NCBI RefSeq assembly: GCF_035994945.1
Contig: NZ_CP108677.1
Span: 3,782,001 to 3,846,000, forward strand
Direction of reading: 5' to 3'
DNA: 64,000 bases
Source of the DNA: Streptomyces sp. NBC_01216
GTDB taxonomy: Bacteria; Actinomycetota; Actinomycetes; Streptomycetales; Streptomycetaceae
Shown in pieces: positions 27,926 to 37,839 of this stretch. Every line of letters begins with the position of its first letter. Positions within the stretch are counted from its first letter, which is position 1. The notes beneath the pieces are model-generated. The model made no database searches. It was not told where the DNA came from and saw only the letters and a list, made by a program, of their open reading frames with translations. Both the position numbers and the translations under genes were made by a program.

Positions 27926-28795
27926 ATGCCGGACCCCGCCGCGCGCGACGCAGCAGAAGAGGCATCCGCCTTCTCGCACCCGGCCGTCGCCCCGGACGCG
28001 TCCGCCGCGTACGGCGAACACCCCGATCAGGTCGTCGACTTCTACGCCCCGCGAGACGGCCGGCGGCACGCTCCGCTCGTCGTCGCGCTGCACGGCGGCG
28101 CCTGGCGGGCGCCGTACGACCGACAGCACCTGACTCCTTTCGTGGACTTCCTCGCCCGCCGGGGCTTCGCGGTGGCCAGCCTCGAGTACCGGCGGGGCGG
28201 CTCCCTCCCCCGGCAGGGCGCCACCGGCCCGATCGCCGGGCGCTGGCCCGAGACCCTCGACGACGTGGCCGCCGCGCTGGACGCCCTTCCGGAACTGGCC
28301 GTGGCGCACCTGCCACTGGCCGACCCGCGCCGGATCGTGCTCACCGGCCACTCGGCGGGCGGGCACCTGGCGCTGTGGGCCGCCGCACGCCACGTCCTTC
28401 CGCCGGACTCGCCCTGGCGGCTGGCCGCCCCGCCGCCACTGCGCGGCGTGGTGGCACTGGCCCCGATCGCGCACTTCGATCGGGCCGTGGAACTCGGGGT
28501 GTGCGGCGGCGCGGTCACCGAGTTCCTCGGCGGCGAAGGAGAATTCGACGTCCGTGCCCGTCACGTGGACCCGGCGCTGCTGCTGCCGACCGGCATCGCG
28601 ACCGCGGTCGTGCAGGGCCGCGAGGACGTCGTCGTCCCGCAGGCCGTCGCACACGCCTACGTGCGGGCGGCGGCCAGAGCGGGGGAGGAGGTCGGCTTCA
28701 CCCTCCTCGACGACGTGGGCCACTTCCCGCTGATCGACCCGTCGGCCGACGCGTGCGCGGTGGTGGCGGAGGAGATCGCCCAACTGGCCTGGTGA
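27926..28795 (+). CDS. Alpha/beta hydrolase, probable kynurenine formamidase
   Basis: 289 aa. Alpha/beta hydrolase of the hormone-sensitive-lipase-like branch: oxyanion motif HGGAW at 56-60, nucleophile elbow GHSAGG at 141-146 (Ser143), acid in VVQGREDVVVP, and the catalytic His in DDVGHFPLIDP. Bacterial arylformamidases of this branch remove formate from N-formylkynurenine. The function is inferred from position: it follows tryptophan dioxygenase and kynureninase on the same strand by 98 bases and would supply the missing middle step. ATG 27926 has GAGAGGTTGG upstream. A generic esterase remains possible. Confidence 0.75.
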   Translation: MPDPAARDAAEEASAFSHPAVAPDASAAYGEHPDQVVDFYAPRDGRRHAPLVVALHGGAWRAPYDRQHLTPFVDFLARRGFAVASLEYRRGGSLPRQGATGPIAGRWPETLDDVAAALDALPELAVAHLPLADPRRIVLTGHSAGGHLALWAAARHVLPPDSPWRLAAPPPLRGVVALAPIAHFDRAVELGVCGGAVTEFLGGEGEFDVRARHVDPALLLPTGIATAVVQGREDVVVPQAVAHAYVRAAARAGEEVGFTLLDDVGHFPLIDPSADACAVVAEEIAQLAW

Positions 28796-28947
28796 CCGCG
28801 GCCGACGCGTCACCGGGCCCGGCGGACCGGCCGCCGCAGGGTCCGGCCGGCGCCGCGCGCTCCGCCGGCGCCTCTCCGTCACCGTGCCGCGCCCGCCCCC
28901 TGATCAGCGAGGTAGTACCTGGGACGGACGCGGAAGGATCCCCCGTC

Positions 28948-30297
28948 ATGGGGACGACCGGTCCGCCCCGCCCCCGTACCGTGGCGTACGTGACCCAGAC
29001 CTCCGAGCAGGGCCTCAGCCCCGAACTCCGCCTGGCCCAGGGCGCGCTCTCCGGGCTGCGCCAGGACCTCTTCCACGACGCGTTCGCCTACCGGCCGCTG
29101 CCCGCGATGGCGACCGACGGGCCGTTCACCCGCCGCCTGCCGCGGCGGATGCGGGACCGTCTCGGCTGGACCCCGCACGTGGTGGTCGCGGCCTGCGCCT
29201 TCCTCGTCTTCCTGATCGGCGCAGCGGAGGCGGAGGGCGCCGCTCCTCCGGTCCTGGCGCTCTACTCGTCCGGGCCCGCGCTGATCGTGCTGCTCACCCT
29301 CGTGCGCCCGGTGCTCGCCTTCTGGGCCTCACTGGCCTCCACCCCCTTCCTCGGTATCCTCGGCGATCTCGGCGGCGGACTGCTCTGGGCGCCGAACTCC
29401 TTCGCCGCGCACCTCGTCGTCCTGACCGTGGTCGCCGCCCGGACCCGGCCCCGCGCCGCCTTTTGGATGTGGTTGCTGACCGGCGGCTACGCGGTTCTCA
29501 CCGGGGTCTTCCTCCAGTCCGGGGGCCGCGGCGACGCGGCCCCGCTGCTGTTCTGCGCCGCGCTCTCGCTGCTCGTGGTGACCGTCCTCCAGGTCCGCCG
29601 CCAGGCCGCGCGGGAGGTCACGGCCCAGCAGTCGGTGACCGCCGTCGAGCGTTCCCGCCGTACCCTGCTCGAGGAACGGACCACCATCGCCCGCGAACTC
29701 CACGATGTCGTCGCCCACCACATGTCGGTGGTCGCCATCCAGGCGGAGGCCGCTCCCTACCGGGTCGAGAACCCGCCGCCGGAGCTGGAGCAGGCATTCG
29801 TCACCATCCGCGAGAACGCGGTGGCGGCCCTGACCGAGCTGCGGCGCGTGCTCGGCGTCGTGCGGGCGGAGGGCTACGAGGCTCCCGACGCCCCCCAGCC
29901 CACCCTCGCCGACCTGGACGGGCTGGTGGCCAACGTCCGGGAGGCCGGGCTCGACGTGGCGAAGACGGTGACCGGCGCGGTGCGCGAACTGCCGCAGGGC
30001 GTCGAGCTCTCCGCGTACCGGATCGTCCAGGAGGCGTTGAGCAACGTGCTGCGGCACGCGCCCGGCGCGGAGGCGAAGGTCGAGGTCGGCCACGTGCTGG
30101 GTGGGCTGGGCCTGCGGGTCGTCAACGGTCCGGCGCGCGGGCTGGTGAAGCCTTCCCCCGGCGCGGGCCACGGGATCACCGGCATGCGGGAACGGGTGGG
30201 CATGCTGAACGGAGAGATGACCGCCGAGGAGACCGGGGACGGTGGCTACGCGGTGACGGTGTTCATCCCGGTGGCGCGGACGGAGTCGGCGGAATGA
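28948..30297 (+). CDS. Sensor histidine kinase (HisKA_3/NarL-type)
   Basis: 449 aa from ATG 28948 (GGAAGGAT). Four to five N-terminal membrane helices (about 77-215, with very short external loops) suggest sensing in or near the membrane. The dimerisation domain carries ARELHDVVAHHMSVVAIQAEA with phospho-acceptor His252. A HATPase_c domain follows (AYRIVQEALSNVLRHAPGA, then GHGITGMRERVGML). GTG 28990 is an alternative start. The stop overlaps the response regulator start (ATGA). The signal is unknown. Confidence 0.92.
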   Translation: MGTTGPPRPRTVAYVTQTSEQGLSPELRLAQGALSGLRQDLFHDAFAYRPLPAMATDGPFTRRLPRRMRDRLGWTPHVVVAACAFLVFLIGAAEAEGAAPPVLALYSSGPALIVLLTLVRPVLAFWASLASTPFLGILGDLGGGLLWAPNSFAAHLVVLTVVAARTRPRAAFWMWLLTGGYAVLTGVFLQSGGRGDAAPLLFCAALSLLVVTVLQVRRQAAREVTAQQSVTAVERSRRTLLEERTTIARELHDVVAHHMSVVAIQAEAAPYRVENPPPELEQAFVTIRENAVAALTELRRVLGVVRAEGYEAPDAPQPTLADLDGLVANVREAGLDVAKTVTGAVRELPQGVELSAYRIVQEALSNVLRHAPGAEAKVEVGHVLGGLGLRVVNGPARGLVKPSPGAGHGITGMRERVGMLNGEMTAEETGDGGYAVTVFIPVARTESAE

Positions 30298-30956
30298 CCG
30301 TGAGGGTACTCATCGTCGACGACCAGATGATGGTCCGTGAGGGCTTCTCGGTCCTGCTCGGCGCGATGCCGGACATCGAGGTCGTCGGCGAGGCGGTCAA
30401 CGGGCGCGAGGCGATCGCGCAGGTCGCGGCGTTGCGTCCGGACGTGGTCCTGATGGACATCCGGATGCCCGAAGTGAACGGCATCGAGGCCACGCGGGAG
30501 ATCGTCGCGGCGGACGCCGACGCCAAGGTGCTGGTCCTGACGACCTTCGACCTCGACGAGTACGTCTACCAGGCGCTGCGCGCCGGGGCTTCCGGATTCC
30601 TGTTGAAGGACGCCTCCGCACGCCAGCTGGCCGAGGGAGTCCGGGTGGTGGCGGCCGGCGAGGCGTTGCTGGCGCCGACCGTGACCAAGCGGCTGATCAC
30701 CGAGTTCGCCAGGGCGGCGGAGACGCCGCGCGAGCCCACCGCGGCACAGGTCGGCGACCTGACCGAGCGGGAGACGGAGGTGCTCGTGCTGATCGCCCAG
30801 GGGCTGTCCAACGCGGAGATCGCCGACCGGCTGGTGGTGGCCGAGTCGACGATCAAGACGCACGTGAGCCGGGTCCTGGTGAAGCTGGGCCTGCGGGACC
30901 GGACGCAGGCGGCGGTCTTCGCGTACGAGGCGGGGCTGGTCCGGGTGGGCGGGTAG
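30294..30956 (+). CDS. NarL/LuxR-type response regulator
   Basis: 220 aa. Receiver domain (1-120) with acidic pocket Asp9/Asp10, phospho-acceptor Asp55 in VVLMDIRMPEVNG, and Lys in GFLLKDAS; C-terminal LuxR helix-turn-helix (LTERETEVLVLIAQGLSNAEIADRL, then STIKTHVSRVLVKLGLRDR). It is translationally coupled to the kinase, so it is its cognate partner. The P450 gene starts 10 bases downstream and may belong to the same transcript, though not necessarily to its regulon. Confidence 0.95.
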   Translation: MTVRVLIVDDQMMVREGFSVLLGAMPDIEVVGEAVNGREAIAQVAALRPDVVLMDIRMPEVNGIEATREIVAADADAKVLVLTTFDLDEYVYQALRAGASGFLLKDASARQLAEGVRVVAAGEALLAPTVTKRLITEFARAAETPREPTAAQVGDLTERETEVLVLIAQGLSNAEIADRLVVAESTIKTHVSRVLVKLGLRDRTQAAVFAYEAGLVRVGG

Positions 30957-30965
30957 CGTCCGCTC

Positions 30966-32183
30966 ATGAACGCCGCACCCGAGAACCTCTTCGCCCCCGA
31001 GTCCCCGGACTTCGTCGCCGACCCCTACCCCGCGTACGCCGCGCTGCGCGCCGGGGGCCGCGCGCACTGGTACGCGCCGACCCGGCAATGGCTGATCCCG
31101 CACTACGAGGACGTGTCCGCGCTGCTGCGCGACCGGCGGCTCGGCCGCACCTATCTGCATCGCTTCACCCACGAGGAGTTCGGCCGCCAGGCGCCTCCGG
31201 CGGCGCACGAGCCCTTCCACACCCTGAACGACCACGGCTTGCTCGACCTGGAGGCGCCGGACCACACGCGGATCCGGCGGCTCGTCTCGAAGGCGTTCAC
31301 CCCGCGGACCGTGGAGCGGCTGGTGCCGACGGTGCGCGGCCTGGCCGCGGGCCTGGTCGACGGCTTGGTGGAGCGGGGCGGTGGCGATCTCCTCGCGGAG
31401 GTGGCGGAGCCCCTGCCGGTCGCGGTGATCGCGGAGATGCTGGGCGTCCCGGAGGAGGACGAGGAGCGGGGGCGCCTGCGACCCTGGTCGGCGGACATCT
31501 GCGGGATGTTCGAGCTGAACCCGTCGAAGGAGACGGCCCGCCGCGCGGTGAACGCCTCGATCGAGTTCTCCGGGTACCTGCGCGAGCTGATCGAGCGGCG
31601 TCGCGCGAAGCCGGGCGATGACCTGATCTCCGCCCTGGTCGGGGTGGCGGAACTCACCGAGCAGGAGATGATCTCCACCTGTGTGCTGCTGCTCAACGCG
31701 GGCCACGAGGCGACGGTCAACACCACGGCCAACGGCTGGTGGACGCTGCTGCGACACCCGGAGCAGCTGGCACGGCTGCGCGCGGAGCCGGAGCGACTGC
31801 TGCCCACGGCCGTGGAGGAGGTCCTCCGGTACGACACTCCGCTCCAGATGTTCGAGCGCTGGGTCCTCGACGACATCGAGGTCGGCGGCCAGGTCATCCC
31901 GAGGGGCTCCGAGGTCGCTCTCCTCTTCGGCTCGGCCAACCGCGACCCGGCCCGCTTCGGTCCGGCCGCCGACGTCCTGGACCTGGCCCGCGCCGACAAC
32001 CCGCACATCACCTTCGGTGCCGGTATCCACTACTGCCTGGGAGCTCCGCTGGCACGGCTGGAACTGACGGCCGTCTTCGCTGAACTCCTGCGCAAGGCGC
32101 CGCGGCTGCGGCTCGCCGCGGAGCCGCGCTGGAAGCCGGGATACGTCATTCGGGGCGTCGAGGAACTGCGGGTCGCGCTGTAG
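30966..32183 (+). CDS. Cytochrome P450
   Basis: Soluble bacterial P450, 405 aa. I-helix oxygen-binding motif AGHEAT at 245-250, ExxR at 285-288 (EVLR), and the haem loop FGAGIHYCLGA at 350-360 with Cys357 as thiolate ligand. Needs ferredoxin and reductase supplied from elsewhere; none is adjacent. The family looks like CYP107/CYP105-related actinobacterial enzymes, but the substrate is unknown. It starts 10 bases after the response regulator and ends at a strong hairpin, so it is probably last in that operon. Confidence 0.95.
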   Translation: MNAAPENLFAPESPDFVADPYPAYAALRAGGRAHWYAPTRQWLIPHYEDVSALLRDRRLGRTYLHRFTHEEFGRQAPPAAHEPFHTLNDHGLLDLEAPDHTRIRRLVSKAFTPRTVERLVPTVRGLAAGLVDGLVERGGGDLLAEVAEPLPVAVIAEMLGVPEEDEERGRLRPWSADICGMFELNPSKETARRAVNASIEFSGYLRELIERRRAKPGDDLISALVGVAELTEQEMISTCVLLLNAGHEATVNTTANGWWTLLRHPEQLARLRAEPERLLPTAVEEVLRYDTPLQMFERWVLDDIEVGGQVIPRGSEVALLFGSANRDPARFGPAADVLDLARADNPHITFGAGIHYCLGAPLARLELTAVFAELLRKAPRLRLAAEPRWKPGYVIRGVEELRVAL

Positions 32184-32274
32184 CGGCGACGGCGGGGCGG
32201 CGACGGAGCACCCGCTGCTCGTCCTCTCCTCCCGCCCAGCCGCGGCCGTGGCCGTGAGGGGTGCTCGCGCCGAG

Positions 32275-32310
32275 GTCCCGGCCGAGGGCGACACCCACCT
32301 CGGCCGGGAC
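32275..32310. terminator. Terminator between P450 and ABC permease genes
   Basis: A 13-bp perfect stem (32275-32287, 32298-32310) with a 10-nt loop lies in the 197-base gap between convergent genes. Confidence 0.8.
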
Positions 32311-32380
32311 GAACATCGCTGTGCGGGACCGCGGGTGACCTGACGGGGAGCCTTCCGGGTCCGGGTCTTCCGGGCCCGGG

Positions 32381-33961
32381 TCAGCCGGACAGGTCCCGGC
32401 GGCGCAGGCTCGCGAGACCCGCCGCCGTCAGCGCCGCCGCGAGGACGGTGAGGACCAGGAGGGGGGCCCAGTCCGTCTCCGGGCCCGGCAGCTTCGGCAG
32501 GTGACCGAAGGGCGACAGTTCCAGCACGCTCCGGGGCAGGTCCAGGGCCGGTCCGACCCAGCCCAGCAGCAGCGCCAGTCCGGCCGCTCCCCAGGCCGCG
32601 CCCGCCGCCTTCGGGGCGGCGCCCCACAGCAGGACCGCAAGGCCCGCGAGGGTCCAGACCGCCGGGAGCTGGGCGAGCGACGCGCCCAGGACCGGGCCGA
32701 GGTCCCTCCCGTAGGAGAGGCGGAGGCCGACTCCGGCGAGCAGCATGATCCAGACCGACCCGCCGAAGGCGATCACCAGGTGTCCGGCGGCCCACCGCAG
32801 TCGCCCCACCGCGTTGGCGAGAACCGGTTCGCCCCGCCCGGAGGTCTCCTCCGCGTGCAGGCGCAGGACCGAGCCCACCGCGTACAGCGCCGCGATCATT
32901 CCGAAGAGTCCGACGATCGTGGCCAGGAACGCGTCCGTCAGCGCACTCTGCCCGCCCATCCGTTCGAATATCTCCCGGGCCCGTTCGTTGTCCCCGACGA
33001 GGTCGGCGGCACCCTCCGCCATCCCGCCGAAGACGAGCCCGCCGACCAGGAACCCGAGGGACCAGCCGAGGACGGAGCCGCGCTGGAGCCGCCAGGCCAG
33101 TGCGCCCGCGGTACCGAGCCGTCCCACCGCCGGGCCCGGCCGGGCCGGCAGGAAGCTCATGCCGAGGTCGCGCCGCTCGGCCAGCCCGTACGCCAGGGCC
33201 GCCTGGACGACCGTGGCGCCGCCGGCCAGCGCGAGGACCCACCAGCGTTCCCCGGCGAAGGCGCGGACGTTCTCGCTCCAGCCGACCGGGGACAGCCAGG
33301 TCAGCAGGGACCCGCCGTCGGCCGTGCCTGTGTCCCCCGCCGCCCGCAGGACGAAGGCGAGCCCCAGGACGGCCGCCGTGGCGCCCTTGGCGAGCCGGGC
33401 GCTCTCGGTCAGCTGGGCGACGATCGCCGCCGTGGTGGCGAAGAGCATGCCGGTCGCGCCGACCGCGAGGCCGAGCGCGAGTGCCCCGCCCGCGCCCTGG
33501 CCGGCCAGGGCGGCGGTGATGAGAAGCGCGACGGCCGTGTTGGCGGCCAGCGCTGCCAGCAGCGCCGCGGTCAGCGGGGCCCGCCGCCCCACCATCCCCG
33601 CGGAGAGCATTTCCTGGCGGCCCGTCTCCTCCTCCTCCCGGGTGTGCCGGATGACGATGACCAGGCTCATCACGGCGGCGAGTACGGCGGCGAGGGTGCT
33701 GAACCGCCAGGCGACGAGCCCGCCGACGGAGTCGTCGAAGACCGGTCCGTAGAGCGAGCGCATCGAACGGTTGGCGTTCATCGACGCGGCCAGTTCGGAG
33801 CGCTGGGCCGCGCTGCCGTAGAGGCCCTCCAGCGAACTCGCCCCGGCGGCCACCAGACCGCCGACCACGAGGACCCACAGCGGCGTGGTCAACCGGTCCC
33901 GGCGCAGGGCGAGCCGGGCCAGGGTGCCGGTACCGGTGAGCGGGACCGTGAAGGCGCTCAT
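32381..33961 (-). CDS. ABC exporter permease
   Basis: 526 aa, about 12 membrane helices in two similar halves ([19 protein letters not shown] near the N terminus, [20 protein letters not shown] in the middle, and [20 protein letters not shown] near the end). It resembles the large antibiotic-transport ABC-2 permeases of Streptomyces that pair with one ATPase. [12 protein letters not shown] and [16 protein letters not shown] are external-loop and helix regions. ATG 33961 overlaps the ATPase stop (4 bases). The substrate is unknown; a drug or lipid is likely. Confidence 0.88.
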   Translation of the reverse strand: MSAFTVPLTGTGTLARLALRRDRLTTPLWVLVVGGLVAAGASSLEGLYGSAAQRSELAASMNANRSMRSLYGPVFDDSVGGLVAWRFSTLAAVLAAVMSLVIVIRHTREEEETGRQEMLSAGMVGRRAPLTAALLAALAANTAVALLITAALAGQGAGGALALGLAVGATGMLFATTAAIVAQLTESARLAKGATAAVLGLAFVLRAAGDTGTADGGSLLTWLSPVGWSENVRAFAGERWWVLALAGGATVVQAALAYGLAERRDLGMSFLPARPGPAVGRLGTAGALAWRLQRGSVLGWSLGFLVGGLVFGGMAEGAADLVGDNERAREIFERMGGQSALTDAFLATIVGLFGMIAALYAVGSVLRLHAEETSGRGEPVLANAVGRLRWAAGHLVIAFGGSVWIMLLAGVGLRLSYGRDLGPVLGASLAQLPAVWTLAGLAVLLWGAAPKAAGAAWGAAGLALLLGWVGPALDLPRSVLELSPFGHLPKLPGPETDWAPLLVLTVLAAALTAAGLASLRRRDLSG

Positions 33962-34863
33962 CGCGCGCTCACCGCGGTGGCGTCGTCGGCGTAGTGCCGG
34001 AGGAAGAGTTCCTCCAGGGTGGGCGGGGTGCTGGTGAGTGACCGCACCCCGGTCTCGGTCAGGGAACGCAGTACGGCGTCCAGCTTGTCGGTGTCGACCC
34101 GGAGCCGGACCCGGTGCCCGCGGACGTCGAGGTCGTGGACGCCGGGCAGGTGGGCGAGTCCGTCGGGTGTTCCGGCGAGTTCGGCCGTGACGCTCGTCCG
34201 GGTCAGATGGCGCAGATCCGCCAGGGAGCCGCTCTCCACCGTACGTCCTCCGCGGATGATGCTGACCCGGTCGCAGAGGCTCTCGACCTCGCTGAGGAGG
34301 TGCGACGACAGCAGCACGGTCCGTCCCCGGTCGCGTTCCTCGGCGACGCAGCGCTGGAAGACCTCCTCCATCAGCGGGTCGAGGCCGCTGGTGGGCTCGT
34401 CGAGGACCAGCAGGTCGACGTCGGAGGCGAACGCGGCGACCAGGGCGACCTTCTGGCGGTTTCCCTTGGAGTACGTCCGGCCCTTCTTCGTCGGGTCGAG
34501 CTCGAACCGTTCGGTCAGTTCGGCCCGACGGGCCTTGTCCAGCCCGCCGCGCAGCCTGCCGTGCAGATCGATGACCTCGCCGCCGGAGAGGTTGCGCCAG
34601 AGCGTCACGTCACCGGGGACGTAGGCGATGCGGCGGTGCAGCGCGACGGCGTCGCGCCAGGGGTCCCGGCCGAGGACCCGGCAGCTGCCCGAGTCAGCGC
34701 GCAGCAGGCCCAGGAGGACACGCAGCGCGGTGGACTTCCCGGCGCCGTTGGGCCCGAGGAATCCGTGGACCTCGCCCGTCTCGACGGCGAGGTCGAGGCC
34801 GTCCAGCGCGTGGGTCCGGCCGAACGACTTGTGTAGTCCGGCCACGGTGATTGCCTTCGTCAT
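33958..34863 (-). CDS. ABC exporter ATP-binding protein
   Basis: 301 aa. Walker A GPNGAGKS at 37-44, Q-loop region [19 protein letters not shown], signature [18 protein letters not shown], Walker [18 protein letters not shown], switch His in [11 protein letters not shown], and a DrrA-like C-terminal domain. The Q-loop glutamine is replaced in YVPGDVT, a feature shared with the antibiotic-export branch that carries NLSGGE. It pairs with the permease encoded immediately downstream. It is divergent from a GbsR/MarR regulator across a 63-base promoter region. Confidence 0.93.
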   Translation of the reverse strand: MTKAITVAGLHKSFGRTHALDGLDLAVETGEVHGFLGPNGAGKSTALRVLLGLLRADSGSCRVLGRDPWRDAVALHRRIAYVPGDVTLWRNLSGGEVIDLHGRLRGGLDKARRAELTERFELDPTKKGRTYSKGNRQKVALVAAFASDVDLLVLDEPTSGLDPLMEEVFQRCVAEERDRGRTVLLSSHLLSEVESLCDRVSIIRGGRTVESGSLADLRHLTRTSVTAELAGTPDGLAHLPGVHDLDVRGHRVRLRVDTDKLDAVLRSLTETGVRSLTSTPPTLEELFLRHYADDATAVSAR

Positions 34864-34883
34864 GACTCCGAACGTACGCTAAT

Positions 34884-34899
34884 TTCAGAAACTTGTGAA
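34884..34899. promoter_or_regulatory. Candidate operator of the ABC exporter and its regulator
   Basis: TTCA-GAAACTTG-TGAA is an imperfect palindrome in an unusually AT-rich 63-base divergent promoter (34864-34926). It is well placed for binding by the GbsR/MarR protein. Confidence 0.5.
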
Positions 34900-34926
34900 G
34901 ATGAGGAAGCGCATAAAGTAGGTGCC

Positions 34927-35406
34927 ATGACGACGACCAACGACGAGGCGGTCTCCCGCTTCGTGGAGCGCTTCGCCGCCGAACTGACCGAAGCCGGCAT
35001 GCAACGGATGGCCGCGCGGGTCTTCGCGGCGCTCCTCGCCTCCGAATCGGCCTCCCTGACGTCGGCTCAGCTCGCCGAGCAGCTCCGGATCAGCCCGGCT
35101 GCCGTCTCCGGCGCCATCCGCTACCTCTCCCAGGTCAGCATGGTCAGCCGGGAGCGCGACCCGGGGACCCGGCGCGAGCGCTACGTCCTGCACAACGAGC
35201 TCTGGTACGAGACCTTCACACGGCGGGACCAGGTCCTGACCCGCTGGGAGAAGGTGCTGCGCGACGGCGCCGAGACGCTCGGACCGGACACGGCGGCGGG
35301 CGCCCGGACCGCCGAGACGGCGGAGTTCTTCGCCTTCCTGCAGGAGGAGATGCTCGGGATGATGGACCGCTGGCGCGCCCGGCGGGAGGGACGCGCCACC
35401 TCGTAG
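34927..35406 (+). CDS. GbsR/MarR-type regulator of the ABC exporter
   Basis: 159 aa. Winged helix-turn-helix at about 25-95 (MQRMAARVFAALLASESASLT, SAQLAEQLRISPAAVSGAIRYL, then SRERDPGTRRERYVL) followed by helices for dimerisation. The N-terminal AAELTEAGMQRMAARV segment is typical of the GbsR subgroup. Divergence from an exporter with a single short intergenic palindrome argues for local repression relieved by the exported compound. This is inference from layout. Confidence 0.9.
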   Translation: MTTTNDEAVSRFVERFAAELTEAGMQRMAARVFAALLASESASLTSAQLAEQLRISPAAVSGAIRYLSQVSMVSRERDPGTRRERYVLHNELWYETFTRRDQVLTRWEKVLRDGAETLGPDTAAGARTAETAEFFAFLQEEMLGMMDRWRARREGRATS

Positions 35407-35535
35407 GGGGCGGCGCCCGCCCCACCGGCGGTTGCCCGGTGCCGCGGGGCCGTGTGGGGAGGGCCCCTCACCGCGGCGGCCCGGAAGCCGGCGGAGCCCG
35501 CCGCCCGTCCCCGCCGTCGTCCCCCGCGGCGGTCC

Positions 35536-36351
35536 TCAGCGGTGCGTCTCCGGGGCCCTCGGCAGGGTCAGCCCCCATGCCTGCGGTCGTACCGTCCATG
35601 TCCGGCGCCGCACCGGGCCCGACACCACGCTGTCCGCGCGGTAGCGGAAGTCCGGGCCCGAGACCGTGAGGACGCCCGCGGTCGTCTGGAGGGGCGGGGC
35701 GGCCGGGGGGTGGACCGTGACCTCGGCCGCGCCGGCCAGCGAGCGGACCGTCACACCCTCCACCGGCTCGTTCACATCGCTGAGCAGGACGCCGTCCGCC
35801 TCCACCCGCAGCCGGTGGGTGCGGACCGCGACCTGCCCCGGGGCCGGCCGGACGAGCGTACGGACCAGGGAACGGCAGGTGTCCCAGACCGAGGGCGGCA
35901 CGGGGGAGGCCGCCGTGGCCCGCGTCGCCGGGATGCTCAGATCGCCCAGGACGACCCCGTCACTGTCGTCGACGAGCAGATCGAGGCGGCGGACGGTGCC
36001 GTCGAGCACCGCGCGGGCCGCCGACACCGCGTTCTGTGGCACGCCGAGCGCCCGCGTCACCCCGAGAGAACCCGGCGGACCGACCGGTACCAGCGAGAGC
36101 GCGCCCCCGGAGAGCTCACGCTCCCGGTGCAGCAGCGTCACCGTGCGTAGCAGTGCACGGTCGTCGCCTATCACCACGGGGCGGCGCGCCCCTCGCCTGG
36201 CCAGCGCCCGGGAGAACTCCTCCGGGCTGCTCGGGAGGCAGATCTTCGCCTCTGCTCCCGCACACAACACATCTTTCGCGATCCGTACGGACTCGCCGTC
36301 ATTCCGGCGGGCGACCGGGTCGATGACCACCAGCAGCTGGTCGTGAGCCGA
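35536..36351 (-). CDS. Diacylglycerol kinase-like protein
   Basis: About 271 aa from GTG 36351 (VSAHDQLLVVIDP; GGACCGAGG-like site upstream; in-frame ATG at 36387 is less likely). It keeps the DAGK/sphingosine kinase fold: N-terminal VVIDPVARRND, ARRPVVIGDDRALLRTV, LSLVPVGPPGSLGVTRALG (normally GGDGT and PxGTxND), then the beta-rich C-terminal domain (GVLLSDVNEPVEGVTV). The catalytic GGDGT is replaced by IGDDRAL and PxGTxNDFAR by PVGPPGSLGVTR, so kinase activity is doubtful. Regulatory or degenerate lipid kinase homologues of this type sit divergent from purA in Streptomyces. Confidence 0.8.
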   Translation of the reverse strand, partial: SAHDQLLVVIDPVARRNDGESVRIAKDVLCAGAEAKICLPSSPEEFSRALARRGARRPVVIGDDRALLRTVTLLHRERELSGGALSLVPVGPPGSLGVTRALGVPQNAVSAARAVLDGTVRRLDLLVDDSDGVVLGDLSIPATRATAASPVPPSVWDTCRSLVRTLVRPAPGQVAVRTHRLRVEADGVLLSDVNEPVEGVTVRSLAGAAEVTVHPPAAPPLQTTAGVLTVSGPDFRYRADSVVSGPVRRRTWTVRPQAWGLTLPRAPETHR

Positions 36352-36388
36352 CACCTCGGTCCTTCCTCGGGTAGCATCTTTGTGCAAG

Positions 36389-36416
36389 AGCCCCTTGCGC
36401 TATTGCGCCAGGGGCT
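36389..36416 (+). promoter_or_regulatory. Hairpin in the purA leader
   Basis: AGCCCCTTGCGC, loop TATT, GCGCCAGGGGCT: 12-bp stem with one mismatch, followed by TCGTCTATTCC. It lies between divergent promoters, 80 bases before purA, and so may act as an attenuator or 5'-UTR stabiliser of purA mRNA. Confidence 0.55.
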
Positions 36417-36497
36417 TCGTCTATTCCGGGGCACACCGGTGAGGCGGCTTCGGCCCCCTGACCTTGGACATGCCCCGCCCGGAAGGGGTGTACGCCT

Positions 36498-37781
36498 GTG
36501 CCCGCACTTGTGCTGCTCGGTGCTCAGTGGGGTGACGAGGGCAAGGGAAAGGCCACCGACCTCCTCGGTGGATCCGTTGATTATGTGGTGCGATACCAGG
36601 GTGGCAACAACGCCGGCCACACGGTCGTCGTCGGCGACCAGAAGTACGCACTGCACCTTCTCCCTTCCGGAATCCTCTCCCCGGGGTGTACCCCGGTGAT
36701 CGGAAACGGTGTCGTCGTCGACCCGGCGGTCCTGCTCTCCGAGCTGAGCGGGCTGAACGAGCGTGGCGTGGACACGTCCAAGCTCCTTATCAGCGGTAAC
36801 GCGCATCTCATCACGCCGTACAACGTGACGCTCGACAAGGTGACGGAACGCTTCCTCGGGAAGCGCAAGATCGGCACCACCGGCCGGGGCATCGGCCCGA
36901 CCTACGCGGACAAGATCAACCGCGTCGGCATCCGGGTCCAGGACCTCTACGACGAGTCGATCCTCTCCCAGAAGGTCGAGGCGGCGCTGGAGGGCAAGAA
37001 CCAACTCCTCGCCAAGCTCTACAACCGCCGCGCCATCGAAGCCGCGCAGATCGTCGAGGAGATGCTCCAGTACGCGGAGCAGATCAAGCCCTTCGTGGCC
37101 GACACCACCCTCATCCTCAACCAGGCGCTGGACGAGGACAAGGTCGTGCTCTTCGAGGGCGGCCAGGGCACCCTGCTCGACGTCGACCACGGCACCTACC
37201 CCTTCGTCACCTCCTCGAACCCGACCGCGGGCGGCGCCTGCACCGGTGCCGGCGTGGGCCCGACGAAGATCAGCCGGGTCATCGGCATCCTCAAGGCGTA
37301 CACGACCCGCGTCGGCGCCGGCCCGTTCCCGACGGAGCTGTTCGACGAGGACGGCGAGGCGCTGCGCCGCATCGGCGGCGAGCGTGGCGTCACCACCGGC
37401 CGCGACCGCCGCTGCGGATGGTTCGACGCGGTCATCGCCCGCTACGCGACCCGCGTCAACGGCCTGACCGACTTCTTCCTCACCAAGCTCGACGTGCTCA
37501 CCGGCTGGGAACAGATCCCGGTCTGCGTCGCCTACGAGATCGACGGCAAGCGCGTCGAGGAGCTGCCCTACTCGCAGACCGACTTCCACCACGCGAAGCC
37601 CGTCTACGAGATGCTGCCGGGCTGGTCCGAGGACATCACCAAGGCGAAGACCTTCGCCGACCTGCCGAAGAACGCGCAGGCGTACGTGAAGGCCCTGGAG
37701 GAGATGTCGGGCGCCCCGATCTCCGCGATCGGTGTCGGCCCCGGCCGGACCGAGACCATCGAGATCAACTCCTTCCTGTAG
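36498..37781 (+). CDS. purA: Adenylosuccinate synthetase
   Basis: GTP-dependent ligation of IMP and aspartate, the first committed step to AMP. It is 427 aa from GTG 36498. Catalytic P-loop WGDEGKGK at 11-18 (Asp13), NNAGHTVV with catalytic His, [37 protein letters not shown], and [15 protein letters not shown] (aspartate-binding loop) are all present. Monocistronic with its own strong terminator. Confidence 0.98.
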   Translation: MPALVLLGAQWGDEGKGKATDLLGGSVDYVVRYQGGNNAGHTVVVGDQKYALHLLPSGILSPGCTPVIGNGVVVDPAVLLSELSGLNERGVDTSKLLISGNAHLITPYNVTLDKVTERFLGKRKIGTTGRGIGPTYADKINRVGIRVQDLYDESILSQKVEAALEGKNQLLAKLYNRRAIEAAQIVEEMLQYAEQIKPFVADTTLILNQALDEDKVVLFEGGQGTLLDVDHGTYPFVTSSNPTAGGACTGAGVGPTKISRVIGILKAYTTRVGAGPFPTELFDEDGEALRRIGGERGVTTGRDRRCGWFDAVIARYATRVNGLTDFFLTKLDVLTGWEQIPVCVAYEIDGKRVEELPYSQTDFHHAKPVYEMLPGWSEDITKAKTFADLPKNAQAYVKALEEMSGAPISAIGVGPGRTETIEINSFL

Positions 37782-37839
37782 GCGGTACGCGACCTCGTAC
37801 GCCGTGCCGAAGGCACGGCACACGGGACCGCGCCGCACA

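Noticed and set aside
30246..33878. 1210-codon minus-strand ORF
   Set aside because: Shadow of the response regulator and P450 genes and out of frame with the ABC permease.
28800..35406. Two-component system, P450 and ABC exporter as a biosynthetic gene cluster
   Set aside because: No scaffold enzyme, no tailoring set beyond one P450, and the genes look like separate units with their own terminators.
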